A stretch of DNA of 64,000 bases from JAEUJM01 sp044221555 (GTDB lineage: Bacteria; Actinomycetota; Acidimicrobiia; Acidimicrobiales; DATDAH01), in assembly GCA_044221555.1 (NCBI GenBank), contig JBGAOY010000004.1, positions 248,001-312,000 on the forward strand, given 5' to 3'. This document shows positions 8,207-16,353 of the stretch, in pieces. Positions within the stretch are counted from its first letter, which is position 1. Each line of letters opens with the position of its first letter. Position numbers and translations under genes: made by a program. The notes under the pieces are model-generated. The model saw only the letters and a list, made by a program, of their open reading frames with translations, had not been told where the DNA came from and did no database searches.

Positions 8207-8917
8207 ATGAGTGCACGCGTCGCCAGCGATGGCCGCGAGCTCCGGGGGGTGCCGGGGGAGGACGACACGGTCGACCTGCGCGTCCCCACCGTCGAGCGGC
8301 GCATCCTCGACGCCACCCTGGCGTGCATCGCCCGCGACGGGTTCGGCGGCCTCACCGTCGACGACGTGGCCCGCGCCGCCGGGTGTGGTCGGGCGACGGT
8401 CTACCGCGCCTTCCCGGGCGGCAAGGAGCAGGTCGTCCTGGCCGCCGCGCACCTGGAGCTCGAACGGTACTTCCGCACCGTCGGCGCCGACCTCGATGCC
8501 GCCACGGATCTCAGCGGCGTCCTGGTGGGCGCCCTGGTCGGCACCGCCCGCTTCCTCGAGTCGAGCGACGCCCTGCGTCACGTGTTCGAGGCCGAGCCCG
8601 CCGTGATCCTCGCCCACGTCGCGTTCGACAAGAGCCCGGTCGTGTTCGGTGCCGCCCACCTGCTGCTGGGCCCCCGCCTGGCGCGGTTCCTGCCCGAGGA
8701 CCAGGTGGCTCCCGCCGCCGAGTGGCTGGCCCGCCTCGCCCTGTCCTACCTCGCCCTGCCGAACCCGGCCATCGATCTCACCGACGCCGCCGCCGCCCGC
8801 CACCTCGTGACCACCTTCGTCGTCCCGGGCCTGATCCCGATCGGCGCCGATCCCGCTTCCGACGTCCCGCTCACCCCGTCCACCCCGCGCACCACCGCCC
8901 CCACCCCCAGGAGCTGA
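8207..8917 (+). CDS. TetR family transcriptional regulator (second of two)
   Basis: Protein of 236 residues. After a 25-residue leader, the DNA-binding domain includes RRILDATLACIARDGF and DDVARAAGCGRATVYRAFPGG at about 30-75. It is closely similar in its helix-turn-helix to the preceding tetR product (RATLYRYFPGG against RATVYRAFPGG). ATG 8207 is preferred to an in-frame TTG at 8195, which lies inside the operator-like repeat. The stop is two bases before the diiron protein gene start, so the two are co-transcribed and the oxidase is probably its regulatory target or functional partner. The C-terminal tail is Pro/Thr-rich. Confidence 0.92.
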   Translation: MSARVASDGRELRGVPGEDDTVDLRVPTVERRILDATLACIARDGFGGLTVDDVARAAGCGRATVYRAFPGGKEQVVLAAAHLELERYFRTVGADLDAATDLSGVLVGALVGTARFLESSDALRHVFEAEPAVILAHVAFDKSPVVFGAAHLLLGPRLARFLPEDQVAPAAEWLARLALSYLALPNPAIDLTDAAAARHLVTTFVVPGLIPIGADPASDVPLTPSTPRTTAPTPRS

Positions 8918-8919
8918 CC

Positions 8920-10056
8920 TTGTCCACCACCGAAGCCACGTCCACCGAAGACCTCATCGGGCGCGCCGACGTCAACGACCTCGAGGCCATCCTCGGCGTC
9001 ACCAACACCGACGTGAACGAGCTCGTGCACCACGTCAAGGACAACGCCGACTGCATCTTCACCTGGGACTACGAGAAGGGGCGCCGGCCCGCGCTGAACA
9101 AGCTGTACGAGAAGGCCAAGACCGCCCAGTGGAACGGCCAGACCGACCTGCCCTGGGACACCGAGGTGGACCAGGAGGCCGTGGTCATCGCCAACGCCGA
9201 GGCCAACGGCATGCTGGCCGGGGGCGTCGACCTCAGCGGCACCGTGTTCGAGAAGTGGGACGAAGCGCAGTGGCTCCAGCTCGGCATCGAGTCGCAGAAC
9301 TGGATGCTCAGCCAGTTCATGCACGGGGAGCAGGGCGCCCTGGTGTGCACCGCCAAGATCGTCGAGACCGTCCCGTGGATCGACGCCAAGTACTACGCCT
9401 CCACGCAGGTGATGGACGAGGCCCGCCACGTCGAGGTGTTCGCCAAGTACCTCGACGAGAAGCTGTCGGGCCACTACCCGATCAACGCCCACCTCAAGAT
9501 GCTCCTGGACGACATCATCGAGGACAGCCGGTGGGACATGACCTACCTCGGCATGCAGATCATGGTGGAGGGGCTGGCACTCGCGGCCTTCGGCTTCATC
9601 CACGCCATGACCCAGGAGCCCCTCCTCAAGCAGCTGCTGCGCTACGTGATGAGCGACGAGGCCCGTCACGTCGCGTTCGGGGTGCTCTCCCTGAAGGAGT
9701 ACTACGAGGGTCTCGGCATCGAGGAGATCCGCGAGCGCCAGGAGTTCGCCTTCGAGGCGGCGGTGCGCATGCGCGACCGGCTGCTGCAGCAGGAGGTGTG
9801 GGAGCGCATGGGCATCGACTCGAAGGAGGCGGTGCAGGCGGTGATGCTCTCACCCGAGCGCCAGATGTTCCAGCAGATGCTCTTCTCCAAGATCGTGCCG
9901 AACTGCAAGAAGCTCGGCCTGCTCGACGCTGGCGACGGCTGGCTGCGCCAGAAGTTCGGCGAGATCGGGGTCATCCAGTTCGAGGACTGGACCGACACCG
10001 GCGACGAGTACGAGAACTTCGCTCTCTCCGACGACGAGTTGCAGGCGGCCTCCTAG
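8920..10056 (+). CDS. ferritin-like diiron-carboxylate protein (R2-like oxidase/oxygenase)
   Basis: Protein of 378 residues from a TTG start that follows an AGGAG sequence by six bases. The helical core carries a complete set of candidate diiron ligands: E137, the EARH motif with E167 and H170, E217, and a second EARH with E247 and H250. This is the pattern of ferritin-like oxidases and ribonucleotide-reductase-R2-like proteins. There is no radical-transfer C-terminus that would make it an R2 subunit, and a B12-dependent reductase is encoded elsewhere in the window. Clustering with tetR genes, and with fatty-acid activation genes within 5 kb, suggests a substrate such as a lipid, but this is inference. 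Confidence 0.88.
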   Translation: MSTTEATSTEDLIGRADVNDLEAILGVTNTDVNELVHHVKDNADCIFTWDYEKGRRPALNKLYEKAKTAQWNGQTDLPWDTEVDQEAVVIANAEANGMLAGGVDLSGTVFEKWDEAQWLQLGIESQNWMLSQFMHGEQGALVCTAKIVETVPWIDAKYYASTQVMDEARHVEVFAKYLDEKLSGHYPINAHLKMLLDDIIEDSRWDMTYLGMQIMVEGLALAAFGFIHAMTQEPLLKQLLRYVMSDEARHVAFGVLSLKEYYEGLGIEEIRERQEFAFEAAVRMRDRLLQQEVWERMGIDSKEAVQAVMLSPERQMFQQMLFSKIVPNCKKLGLLDAGDGWLRQKFGEIGVIQFEDWTDTGDEYENFALSDDELQAAS

Positions 10057-10135
10057 ATCTCGTCCCCTGCCCCGGCGTCGCAACCTCGCGGATGTGGACG
10101 CAGCGTCGGGGCAGGCGGCGGTTACGATCGCCGTG

Positions 10136-10789
10136 ATGCCCGAGGCCGCCCCGCAACGCTCACGGCCCGCACCGCATCCGTCCGAGCCGCCGACGCTGCT
10201 GTTGCACGGGCTGCGGTTGAAGCCATTCCCCGACACCGAGGTGCTGGCCGCGGCGGTGGCCCTGCCCGTCCACGAAGTGGCCGACGCCTTGGCGGCCTTC
10301 GCGGACGAGGGCCTGGTCCGACGCCTGGACGGCCACGTCTCCGGATGGACCCTCACCCCTGCGGGGCGGGAGGAGGGGGCGCGCCGCCTGGCCGCCGAGC
10401 TCGACGCGTCGGGGGCCCGTGACGTGGTGACCGACGCCTACCAGCGCTTCGTCGGCCTCAACGACGAGTTGCTGTCGGTGTGCACCGCCTGGCAGCTGCG
10501 GGACGAGGTGGTGAACGACCACGCCGATGCGGCCTACGACCAGCAGGTGATCCTCCGCCTCGTGGCGCTCCACGACCGGGTGCGCCCGATCGTCGCCGAC
10601 CTGCGCGACCAGCTGGCCCGGTTCGGCGGCTACTCGCCCCGACTGCGCACCGCACTCGAGCGGGTCAGCGCGGGGGAGCGGGACTGGTTCACCAAGCCCA
10701 CCATCGACTCGTACCACACGGTGTGGTTCGAGCTGCACGAAGACCTGCTGGCCACCCTGGGCCTCGAGCGGGCCAAGGAGACGGCATGA
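10136..10789 (+). CDS. winged-helix-containing protein of unknown function, coupled to dapA
   Basis: Protein of 217 residues. Residues about 20-85 look like a winged helix: LLLHGLRLKPFPDTEVLAAA, then VADALAAFADEGLVRR and a wing GWTLTPAGREEGARR. The rest is helical and includes NDELLSVCTAWQLRDEVVN and the distinctive DSYHTVWFELHEDLLATLG near the C-terminus. I recall similar actinobacterial proteins without an assigned function. ATG 10136 is chosen; an upstream in-frame ATG at 10094 is possible. The stop overlaps the dapA start in an ATGA arrangement, implying translational coupling, but a role in lysine synthesis is unproven. Confidence 0.78.
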   Translation: MPEAAPQRSRPAPHPSEPPTLLLHGLRLKPFPDTEVLAAAVALPVHEVADALAAFADEGLVRRLDGHVSGWTLTPAGREEGARRLAAELDASGARDVVTDAYQRFVGLNDELLSVCTAWQLRDEVVNDHADAAYDQQVILRLVALHDRVRPIVADLRDQLARFGGYSPRLRTALERVSAGERDWFTKPTIDSYHTVWFELHEDLLATLGLERAKETA

Positions 10790-11673
10790 GCGCACGATTC
10801 GGTGAGGTGGTGGTGGCGATGGTCACCCCCTTCGACGACGACCTGGCCCTCGACCTCGATGCGGCCGCCACCCTGGCCCGCTGGCTCGTCGACCAGGGCG
10901 CCGACGGCCTCGTGCTGGCCGGCACCACCGGCGAGGCCCCCACCCTCTCCGACGACGAGACCTTGAGCCTGCTCCGTGCCGTCCGCGAGGCGGTCACCGT
11001 GCCGCTCGTCGCGGGAACCGGCAGCTTCGACACCGCCCACGCCATCGAGCTCAGCCGGGCCGCGGCCGACACCGGCGTCGACGGGTTGCTGCTGGTGTGC
11101 CCGTACTACTCCAAGCCCTCGCAGGCCGGCATCGAGGCCCACTTCCGTGCCCTCGGCGCCGCCACGGACCTGCCCTTCCTGATCTACGACATCCCCGGCC
11201 GCACCGGTCGCAAGATCCACACCGACGTGCTGGTGCGCCTCGCCCACGAGGTGCCCACGATGGTGGGCGTCAAGGACGCCAGCGGCGACCCCGGCGAGTC
11301 CGCCCGCCTCATCGCCGAGGCGCCGGACGGGTTCGACCTGTACAGCGGCGACGACGCCCTCACCCTGCCCCTGCTGGCGGTGGGCGGCGGCGGCGTCATC
11401 GGCGTGGCCGCGCACTGGAGCGCGGCCGAGCACGCCCGGATGATCAGCGCCTTCTCCAAGGGCGACGTGGACGAGGCCCGGGCGATCAACGCCCGTCTCC
11501 TCGAGTCCTACGCCTACGAGACCACCGATGAGAACCCTCAAGCGGTCTGCACCAAGGCCATGATGCGCACGCTGGGGCTGGCCGTCGGCCAGTGCCGCCT
11601 GCCCATCGGCCCCACTCCCGACGGCCTCGAAGCAACCGCGCGCGGGGTGTACGAACGACTGAAAGCTGGATGA
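10786..11673 (+). CDS. dapA: 4-hydroxy-tetrahydrodipicolinate synthase
   Basis: TIM-barrel aldolase of 295 residues that condenses pyruvate with aspartate semialdehyde, the first committed step to diaminopimelate and lysine. AGTTGEAPTLS is at 46-55, giving the active-site threonines T47/T48. CPYYSKPSQ is at 105-113, the catalytic tyrosine in YDIPGRTG at Y134, and the Schiff-base lysine in VGVKDASGD at K163. The ATG overlaps the stop of the upstream winged-helix gene. RNase J follows after three bases, so the three genes form an operon. Confidence 0.97.
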   Translation: MSARFGEVVVAMVTPFDDDLALDLDAAATLARWLVDQGADGLVLAGTTGEAPTLSDDETLSLLRAVREAVTVPLVAGTGSFDTAHAIELSRAAADTGVDGLLLVCPYYSKPSQAGIEAHFRALGAATDLPFLIYDIPGRTGRKIHTDVLVRLAHEVPTMVGVKDASGDPGESARLIAEAPDGFDLYSGDDALTLPLLAVGGGGVIGVAAHWSAAEHARMISAFSKGDVDEARAINARLLESYAYETTDENPQAVCTKAMMRTLGLAVGQCRLPIGPTPDGLEATARGVYERLKAG

Positions 11674-11676
11674 CCG

Positions 11677-13341
11677 ATGCCTAAGCCCGTAACGATCACC
11701 TTCCTGGGGGGCCTCGGTGAGATCGGCCGCAACTGCGCCTGCATCGAGGTGAAGGGGCGCATCATGTTGCTCGACTGCGGCCTGATGTTCCCCGACGCCG
11801 ACATGCTGGGCATCGACCTGGTGCTCCCCGACTTCACGTACCTGCGGGAGAACGCCGACCGCATCGAGGGCTGCATCGCCACCCACGGCCACGAGGACCA
11901 CGTCGGGGCGCTGTCGTACCTGCTGCGCGAGCTGTCGTTCCCCGTGTACGGCTCGGCCCTCACCCTGGGCCTGGCCCGCAGCCGCATCGAGGAGGCGGGG
12001 CTGCTCAAGCGCACCGAGCTGATCCCTGTCGTCGACGGCGAGCGCCTGCAGGTGGGACCGTTCGACCTCGAGTTCATCCCCGTCACCCACTCGGTGCCGC
12101 ACGCGTTCGCCACGGCCTTCCACACCCCGCAGGGCACGATCCTGCACTCGGGCGACTTCAAGCTCGACCTCACCCCGGTCGACGGCCGGCGCACGGACCT
12201 GGCCCGGATCGGCGCGCTCGCGAGCGGCGAGGGCATCCGCCTGCTGCTCTCCGACTCGACCAACGCCGACAGCCCGGGGCACTCGCGCAGCGAGACCGAG
12301 ATCGGCGCCGTGCTCTACGACCTGTTCCACCGCCACGAGGGCCGGCGCATCATCACCGCCTGCTTCGCCAGCCACATCCACCGCATCCAACAGATCGCCG
12401 ACGCCGCCGTCGCCTTCGGCCGCACGGTGGCCACCCTCGGCATGTCCATGAAGAAGAACGTGAAGCTGGCGCGCGACATGGGCCTGCTGCACATCCCCGA
12501 TCACGCGCTGCGCGACATCGAGGAGGTCACCGACCTCGACCCGGGCAAGGTCTGCATCATCTCCACGGGGTCGCAGGGCGAGCCCATGTCGGCGCTCGCG
12601 CTCATGGCGTCGAGCGACAGCCGGTGGCTGAAGATCACCGAGGACGACACGGTCATCCTCAGCTCGCACCCGATCCCCGGCAACGAGTTCAACGTGAACA
12701 AGGTGGTCGAGGGCCTGGTGCGCCTGGGTGCCGAGGTCGTCCACTCGGGCATCAGCGACGTCCACGCGACGGGCCATGCGAAGCAGGAGGAGCTGAAGAC
12801 CTACCTCTCGATCACCCGTCCCGAGTGGTTCGTGCCGGTCCACGGCGAGTTCCTGCACCTCACCGCCCACGCCAAGCTCGGCCGCCTGATGGGGATCCCC
12901 GACAACCGGGTGATCCAGTGCGAGGACGGCGACCAGCTCACCCTGTCCGACGACGGCCTCGAGCTGACGGGCAGCGTCCCCGCCGGCTACCTGTACGTCG
13001 ACGGCATCGTCGGCGACGTGGGCGACGGGGTGCTGCGCGACCGGCGGGTGCTGGCCGAGGAGGGTGTGGTGGTCGTCGTGGTCACCGTCGACTCGTCGAG
13101 CGGCGAGGTGATCACGGGCCCCGACGTGATCACTCGGGGCTGGGTCTACGCCCCCGAGGCCGACGGCCTGCTCGACGAGGCATCCGAGGCGGTGGCCGAT
13201 GCCATCCACAACGCCTTCGCCGAGGAGAACACCCACGACATCGAGTCGCTGCAGCGGGTCGTGCGCCGGGCGGCGGGCAAGTTCGTCAGTGCCCGCACCA
13301 AGCGCCGCCCGATGATCGTGCCGGTCGTCCTCGAGGCGTAG
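11677..13341 (+). CDS. ribonuclease J
   Basis: Metallo-beta-lactamase/beta-CASP ribonuclease of 554 residues for mRNA decay and RNA processing. The zinc site THGHEDH is at 69-75. Further family blocks are LHSGDFKLD around 157-165, DSTNADSPGHSRSE around 193-206, and ISTGSQGEPMSAL in the beta-CASP domain around 291-303. A dimerisation and C-terminal domain follows the HVPVHGEF-type region near 388. The gap to dapA is three bases; the dapA-rnj order is common in actinobacteria. A hairpin at 13371-13409 probably ends the operon. Confidence 0.96.
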   Translation: MPKPVTITFLGGLGEIGRNCACIEVKGRIMLLDCGLMFPDADMLGIDLVLPDFTYLRENADRIEGCIATHGHEDHVGALSYLLRELSFPVYGSALTLGLARSRIEEAGLLKRTELIPVVDGERLQVGPFDLEFIPVTHSVPHAFATAFHTPQGTILHSGDFKLDLTPVDGRRTDLARIGALASGEGIRLLLSDSTNADSPGHSRSETEIGAVLYDLFHRHEGRRIITACFASHIHRIQQIADAAVAFGRTVATLGMSMKKNVKLARDMGLLHIPDHALRDIEEVTDLDPGKVCIISTGSQGEPMSALALMASSDSRWLKITEDDTVILSSHPIPGNEFNVNKVVEGLVRLGAEVVHSGISDVHATGHAKQEELKTYLSITRPEWFVPVHGEFLHLTAHAKLGRLMGIPDNRVIQCEDGDQLTLSDDGLELTGSVPAGYLYVDGIVGDVGDGVLRDRRVLAEEGVVVVVVTVDSSSGEVITGPDVITRGWVYAPEADGLLDEASEAVADAIHNAFAEENTHDIESLQRVVRRAAGKFVSARTKRRPMIVPVVLEA

Positions 13342-13370
13342 CGGCAGCGGCGGCGGCGCGGAGCGCAACC

Positions 13371-13409
13371 GGCGCCGGGCCCCGCCGTTGGGGAACGGGG
13401 CCCGACGCC
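13371..13409. terminator. terminator hairpin between convergent RNase J and secreted-protein genes
   Basis: CGGGCCCCG (13376-13384) pairs perfectly with CGGGGCCCG (13396-13404). GGCG and CGCC extend the stem across a one-base mismatch. It lies between two convergent genes and can serve both strands. No U-tract follows, as is usual in very GC-rich genomes. Confidence 0.6.
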
Positions 13410-13429
13410 AGATCAGGGCCGGCGGTGCC

Positions 13430-13801
13430 TCAGGCGTCGCAGAGGTCGGCGGCGCGGTCGGTGAGGTGCTCGATGCGCTCGGTCAGGTGCTCGATGCGGT
13501 CGCTGACCCGCTCGATGCGCCGGTCGAGGCGCTCGACCAGCTCGTCGTCCCCGTCGGCCACGGCGTCGGCGCGCCGCTCCTGCAGCCGGGCCAGCAGGGC
13601 GTTGGCGTGCTCGAGCGCGTCCTGGGCCCGCTCGAGTGCTCGGGTCACGCGGGCGCAGGCGCCCGCCGGCGGCTCGCCGCCGGGCACGGTCGGCGGCTCG
13701 GGCGGAGGGCCGGGGTGCTCGGCCGCGGCTGCGGTGCCGCCGAGGCCGACGGCCAGGGTGAGGGCCAGGGCCGTGACGGCCAGGAGGGTGCGGAGTCTCA
13801 T
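13430..13801 (-). CDS. small secreted helical (coiled-coil) protein of unknown function
   Basis: Protein of 123 residues. Residues 1-27 form a signal peptide (MRLRTLLAVTALALTLAVG, cleavage near TAAAAE). A Pro-rich stretch, PGPPPEPPTVPGGEPP, covers about 30-45. Residues 50-123 form a long amphipathic helix with seven-residue repeats, notably RIEHLTE followed by RIEHLTD. Two cysteines, one in GACARV and one four residues from the end, could close the helical hairpin. The heptads are reflected in the DNA as a 21-bp repeat containing GTGCTCGATGCG near 13468-13500. No function recognised. Confidence 0.72.
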   Translation of the reverse strand: MRLRTLLAVTALALTLAVGLGGTAAAAEHPGPPPEPPTVPGGEPPAGACARVTRALERAQDALEHANALLARLQERRADAVADGDDELVERLDRRIERVSDRIEHLTERIEHLTDRAADLCDA

Positions 13802-13900
13802 GAGGGTCCCTTTCGAGGTCGGGGTTGCTGACGTGGTGGTCAGCGCCGCCGGCGGCGGAAAGGGAACGGGTCAGGTCAGGCCAGCACAGGTCAGGCCAGC

Positions 13901-14977
13901 TCAGGTCGTGTCGTCGTCGGCGCCGTCGTCGAGGTGCTGCTGGGCCTCGCCGTTCAGCTCGGCCCCGAGGAGCACCACGAACGCGGTCAGGTAGAGCCAG
14001 AGCATCAGCACGATGACCGCCCCGATGCTGCCGTAGGTGTCGTTGTAGTTGCCGAAGTTGTTGACGTAGACGGCGAACAACAACGAGCCCGCCACCCACA
14101 GCACCGCGGCCGTGAGGGATCCAGGGCTGACCCAGTCCCATCGTGGGTGCTCCCGGCTGGGGGCGAACCGGTAGATCGTGGACAGCCCGAGCAGCATCAC
14201 CGCGGCGAGTATCGGCCACCGCAGGATCGTCGCGGTCACCCGACCCACCGGGCCCATGTGCTCGCCGAAGCCGGGGAGCACCGTGATGGCGGCGACCGTC
14301 ATCACCACCAGCAGCACGCCGCCGACGGTGAAGCCGTAGGCGAGGAGGCGCAGCTTCACGAAGCCCCGCGTCTCGTGCTCCCCGTAGGCGACGTTGATCG
14401 CGTCGATGAGCGCCTTCATGCCCTTCGATGCGGCCCAGACCGCGGCCAGCACACTCACCACGAGACCGACGCTGAGGCTGCGCCCCGACGACGAGGACAC
14501 CGCCCGCAACTGGTCGACCACCAGCGCCCGCACCTCGTCGGGCACGCCCACCGACAACTCGTCCACCTGCCGGGTCACGTCGGCCGGGTCGGACACCAGC
14601 CCATAGACCGACAGCAGGGCGACCATCGCCGGGAAGAGGGCCAGGACGCTGTAGAACGCCACACCACCGGCCAGCACCGAGACCGCGTCCGACGTCACCT
14701 GCTCCTTCGTGCGACGCGCGATCGCCTTCCACCCGGGCGTGGGGACGCCGGTGGGGTAGGCGCCGTCGGCGCCGGGTCCGAGGCCGGCCGGATCGGCGAC
14801 GTCGGGCGCGGGCGGCACGGGTGGCGGTCCGGCCGTCAGCGTGGCGGGCGCCGGCGTCCCCGCCTCGGATGTGTCCACGGTGGGTGTGCCCGTGGGTGTG
14901 CCCGTGGCGGGTGGGCCGGAGGGCGGTGCACCGGGGACTGGTGAGCCGCTGATGGGTGCGTCGGTCGTACGTGCCAC
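13901..14977 (-). CDS. YihY/BrkB family inner-membrane protein
   Basis: Protein of 358 residues. The first 75 residues are low-complexity Pro/Gly/Thr. The YihY core follows, with VLAGGVAFYSVLALFPAMVALLSVYG (near 102-127) as first membrane segment and typical later blocks SVLAAVWAASKGMKALIDAINVAYGE and WDWVSPGSLTAAVLWVAGSLLFAVYV. About six membrane helices in total. The family was once annotated as RNase BN or BrkB; its true function is unknown. The GTG start at 14977 lies 30 bp from the divergent bioB start, so the two promoters overlap. The tail is acidic (DDGADDDTT). Confidence 0.9.
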   Translation of the reverse strand: MARTTDAPISGSPVPGAPPSGPPATGTPTGTPTVDTSEAGTPAPATLTAGPPPVPPAPDVADPAGLGPGADGAYPTGVPTPGWKAIARRTKEQVTSDAVSVLAGGVAFYSVLALFPAMVALLSVYGLVSDPADVTRQVDELSVGVPDEVRALVVDQLRAVSSSSGRSLSVGLVVSVLAAVWAASKGMKALIDAINVAYGEHETRGFVKLRLLAYGFTVGGVLLVVMTVAAITVLPGFGEHMGPVGRVTATILRWPILAAVMLLGLSTIYRFAPSREHPRWDWVSPGSLTAAVLWVAGSLLFAVYVNNFGNYNDTYGSIGAVIVLMLWLYLTAFVVLLGAELNGEAQQHLDDGADDDTT

Positions 14978-14994
14978 CGAAGTCCCCTACCCAC

Positions 14995-15000
14995 TACCGT
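14995..15000 (+). promoter_or_regulatory. -10 box TACCGT of bioB, leaderless layout
   Basis: TACCGT ends seven bases before the bioB ATG. On the opposite strand a TAGGGG box lies six bases before the yihY-like GTG, so two divergent leaderless promoters are packed into the 30 bp between the genes. Confidence 0.45.
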
Positions 15001-15007
15001 CGGGTCG

Positions 15008-16006
15008 ATGTCACGGGAACTCATCGCCGCGGCCGGCGCCGCCCTCCTCGACGAGCGGCGCCAGCTGAAGCCGGACGAGCTGGCCGCACTGGCCGCGCTG
15101 CCCGACACGGCGGTGCCGTCCCTGGCGGCGCTCGCCCATGAGGTGCGCCTGGCCTGGTGCGGGCCCGAGGTCGAGGTGGAGGGGATCCTGTCGGCCAAGA
15201 CCGGCGGCTGCCCCGAGGACTGCCACTTCTGCAGCCAGTCGTCGCAGTTCCCGAACCAGGTGCAGGCCACCCCGTTCCTCGACACCGACGAGGTGCTGCG
15301 GGCCGCCGAGGAGACCGCCCGGCTCGGCGCCTCCGAGTTCTGCATCGTGCTGGCCGTCAAGGGCCCCGACGAGCGCACGATGTCGCGCATCCTCGAGCTC
15401 GTGCCGCTGGTGCGCGAGCGGGTCGGCCTCAACGTGGCCGTCAGCGCCGGCATCCTCACCGACGAGCAGGCCCGCCGCTTCGCCGAGGGTGGTGTGCACC
15501 GGTACAACCACAACCTGGAGACGGCCCGGTCGCACTTCCCGAGCATCGTCACCACCCACAGCTGGGAGGAGCGCTTCGACACCTGCCGGTTGGTGCGCGA
15601 GCACGGGATGGAGCTGTGCTGCGGCGTGCTGCTGGGCATGGGCGAGAGCGTCGAGCAGCGCCTCGAGCTGATCGCCGAGCTGCGCGAGGTCGAGCCCGCC
15701 GAGGTGCCGATCAACTTCCTGAACCCCCGCCCGGGCACACCCCTCGCCGACCTCCCGCTGGTCGAGCCGCTCGAGGCCATCCGGTGGATCGCGATGTTCC
15801 GCCTCGGCCTCCCGTCGGTGATCCTGCGCTACGCCGGCGGCCGAGAGGTCACGCTCCGAGAGCTGCAGACCCTCGGCATGACATCGGGCATCAACGCCCT
15901 CATCGTTGGCAACTACCTCACCACCCTGGGTCGCTCGCCCGACGAGGACCTGCAGATGCTCACCGATCTGCGCATGCCCATCGGCGTGCTGTCCAAGGTG
16001 ATCTGA
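15008..16006 (+). CDS. bioB: biotin synthase
   Basis: Radical-SAM enzyme of 332 residues that inserts sulphur into dethiobiotin. The SAM-cluster motif is C68-x3-C72-x2-C75 in KTGGCPEDCHFCSQS. Further conserved cysteines for the second cluster are in SEFCIV and in the MELCCGVLLGMGES block. PINFLNPRPGTPL and ILRYAGGREVTLRE are further BioB blocks. The start is ATG 15008, probably leaderless. The gene is followed after 11 bases by the small bsaP gene, which predicts a type of BioB that needs this partner. Confidence 0.97.
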   Translation: MSRELIAAAGAALLDERRQLKPDELAALAALPDTAVPSLAALAHEVRLAWCGPEVEVEGILSAKTGGCPEDCHFCSQSSQFPNQVQATPFLDTDEVLRAAEETARLGASEFCIVLAVKGPDERTMSRILELVPLVRERVGLNVAVSAGILTDEQARRFAEGGVHRYNHNLETARSHFPSIVTTHSWEERFDTCRLVREHGMELCCGVLLGMGESVEQRLELIAELREVEPAEVPINFLNPRPGTPLADLPLVEPLEAIRWIAMFRLGLPSVILRYAGGREVTLRELQTLGMTSGINALIVGNYLTTLGRSPDEDLQMLTDLRMPIGVLSKVI

Positions 16007-16017
16007 TCCTCCACCTG

Positions 16018-16206
16018 GTGGACGACGCGCCCACCCACTGCGTCGGCTGCGGGCGCCCCGTGGGGGAGTGCGCGGGCGGGTGCACCGGCGTGGGCGAGTT
16101 CGAGGCGCCCCGCCACTGCCCGTACTGCGGCCGGCGCCTGTCCGTCCAGGTCACCCCGACGGGCGTCACCGCCCGCTGCCGCGACCACGGCCCTCTCGCC
16201 ACCTGA
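16018..16206 (+). CDS. bsaP: biotin synthase auxiliary protein BsaP
   Basis: Protein of 62 residues from a GTG start, in the same orientation 11 bases after bioB. It has seven cysteines: C8/C11, C18, C22, C34/C37 and C54, followed by H57. The C-terminal half CPYCGRRLSVQVTPTGVTARC closely matches my recollection of the mycobacterial protein Rv1590. In mycobacteria BsaP is an iron-sulphur protein needed for biotin synthase to turn over with dethiobiotin. The identification rests on sequence pattern and position; the metal content is inferred. Confidence 0.85.
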   Translation: MDDAPTHCVGCGRPVGECAGGCTGVGEFEAPRHCPYCGRRLSVQVTPTGVTARCRDHGPLAT

Positions 16207-16216
16207 GCCGTCGGCT

Positions 16217-16328
16217 CGTTCTGGTGGCTCGGATGCGGCGCTGACGACAGGATCCAGCCACCAGAAGTGAGGGGTGGTCGTTCTGGTGGCTCGGATGCGG
16301 CGCTGACGACAGGATCCAGCCACCAGAA
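16217..16328. repeat. two identical 48-bp palindromic elements in direct orientation
   Basis: Identical 48-bp copies at 16219-16266 and 16281-16328, both preceded by CG and separated by a 14-base spacer. Each begins with TTCTGGTGGCT and ends with AGCCACCAGAA, perfect 11-bp terminal inverted repeats around a GC-rich centre containing GCGGCGCTGACGAC. They occupy the gap between convergent bsaP and the crotonase gene and may act as a double terminator. The exact identity of the two copies suggests recent duplication of a REP- or MITE-like element. No transposase is present in the window. Confidence 0.85.
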
Positions 16329-16353
16329 CGGTGTGCCGACGGGTTGGGGGCGC

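Noticed and set aside
10630..13368. 912-codon minus-strand open frame opposite dapA and RNase J
   Set aside because: Antisense artefact of high GC third positions; the plus-strand genes carry complete catalytic motifs.
16217..16328. Insertion sequence ends or attachment sites
   Set aside because: No transposase or integrase in the window; the gap between the copies is only 14 bp.
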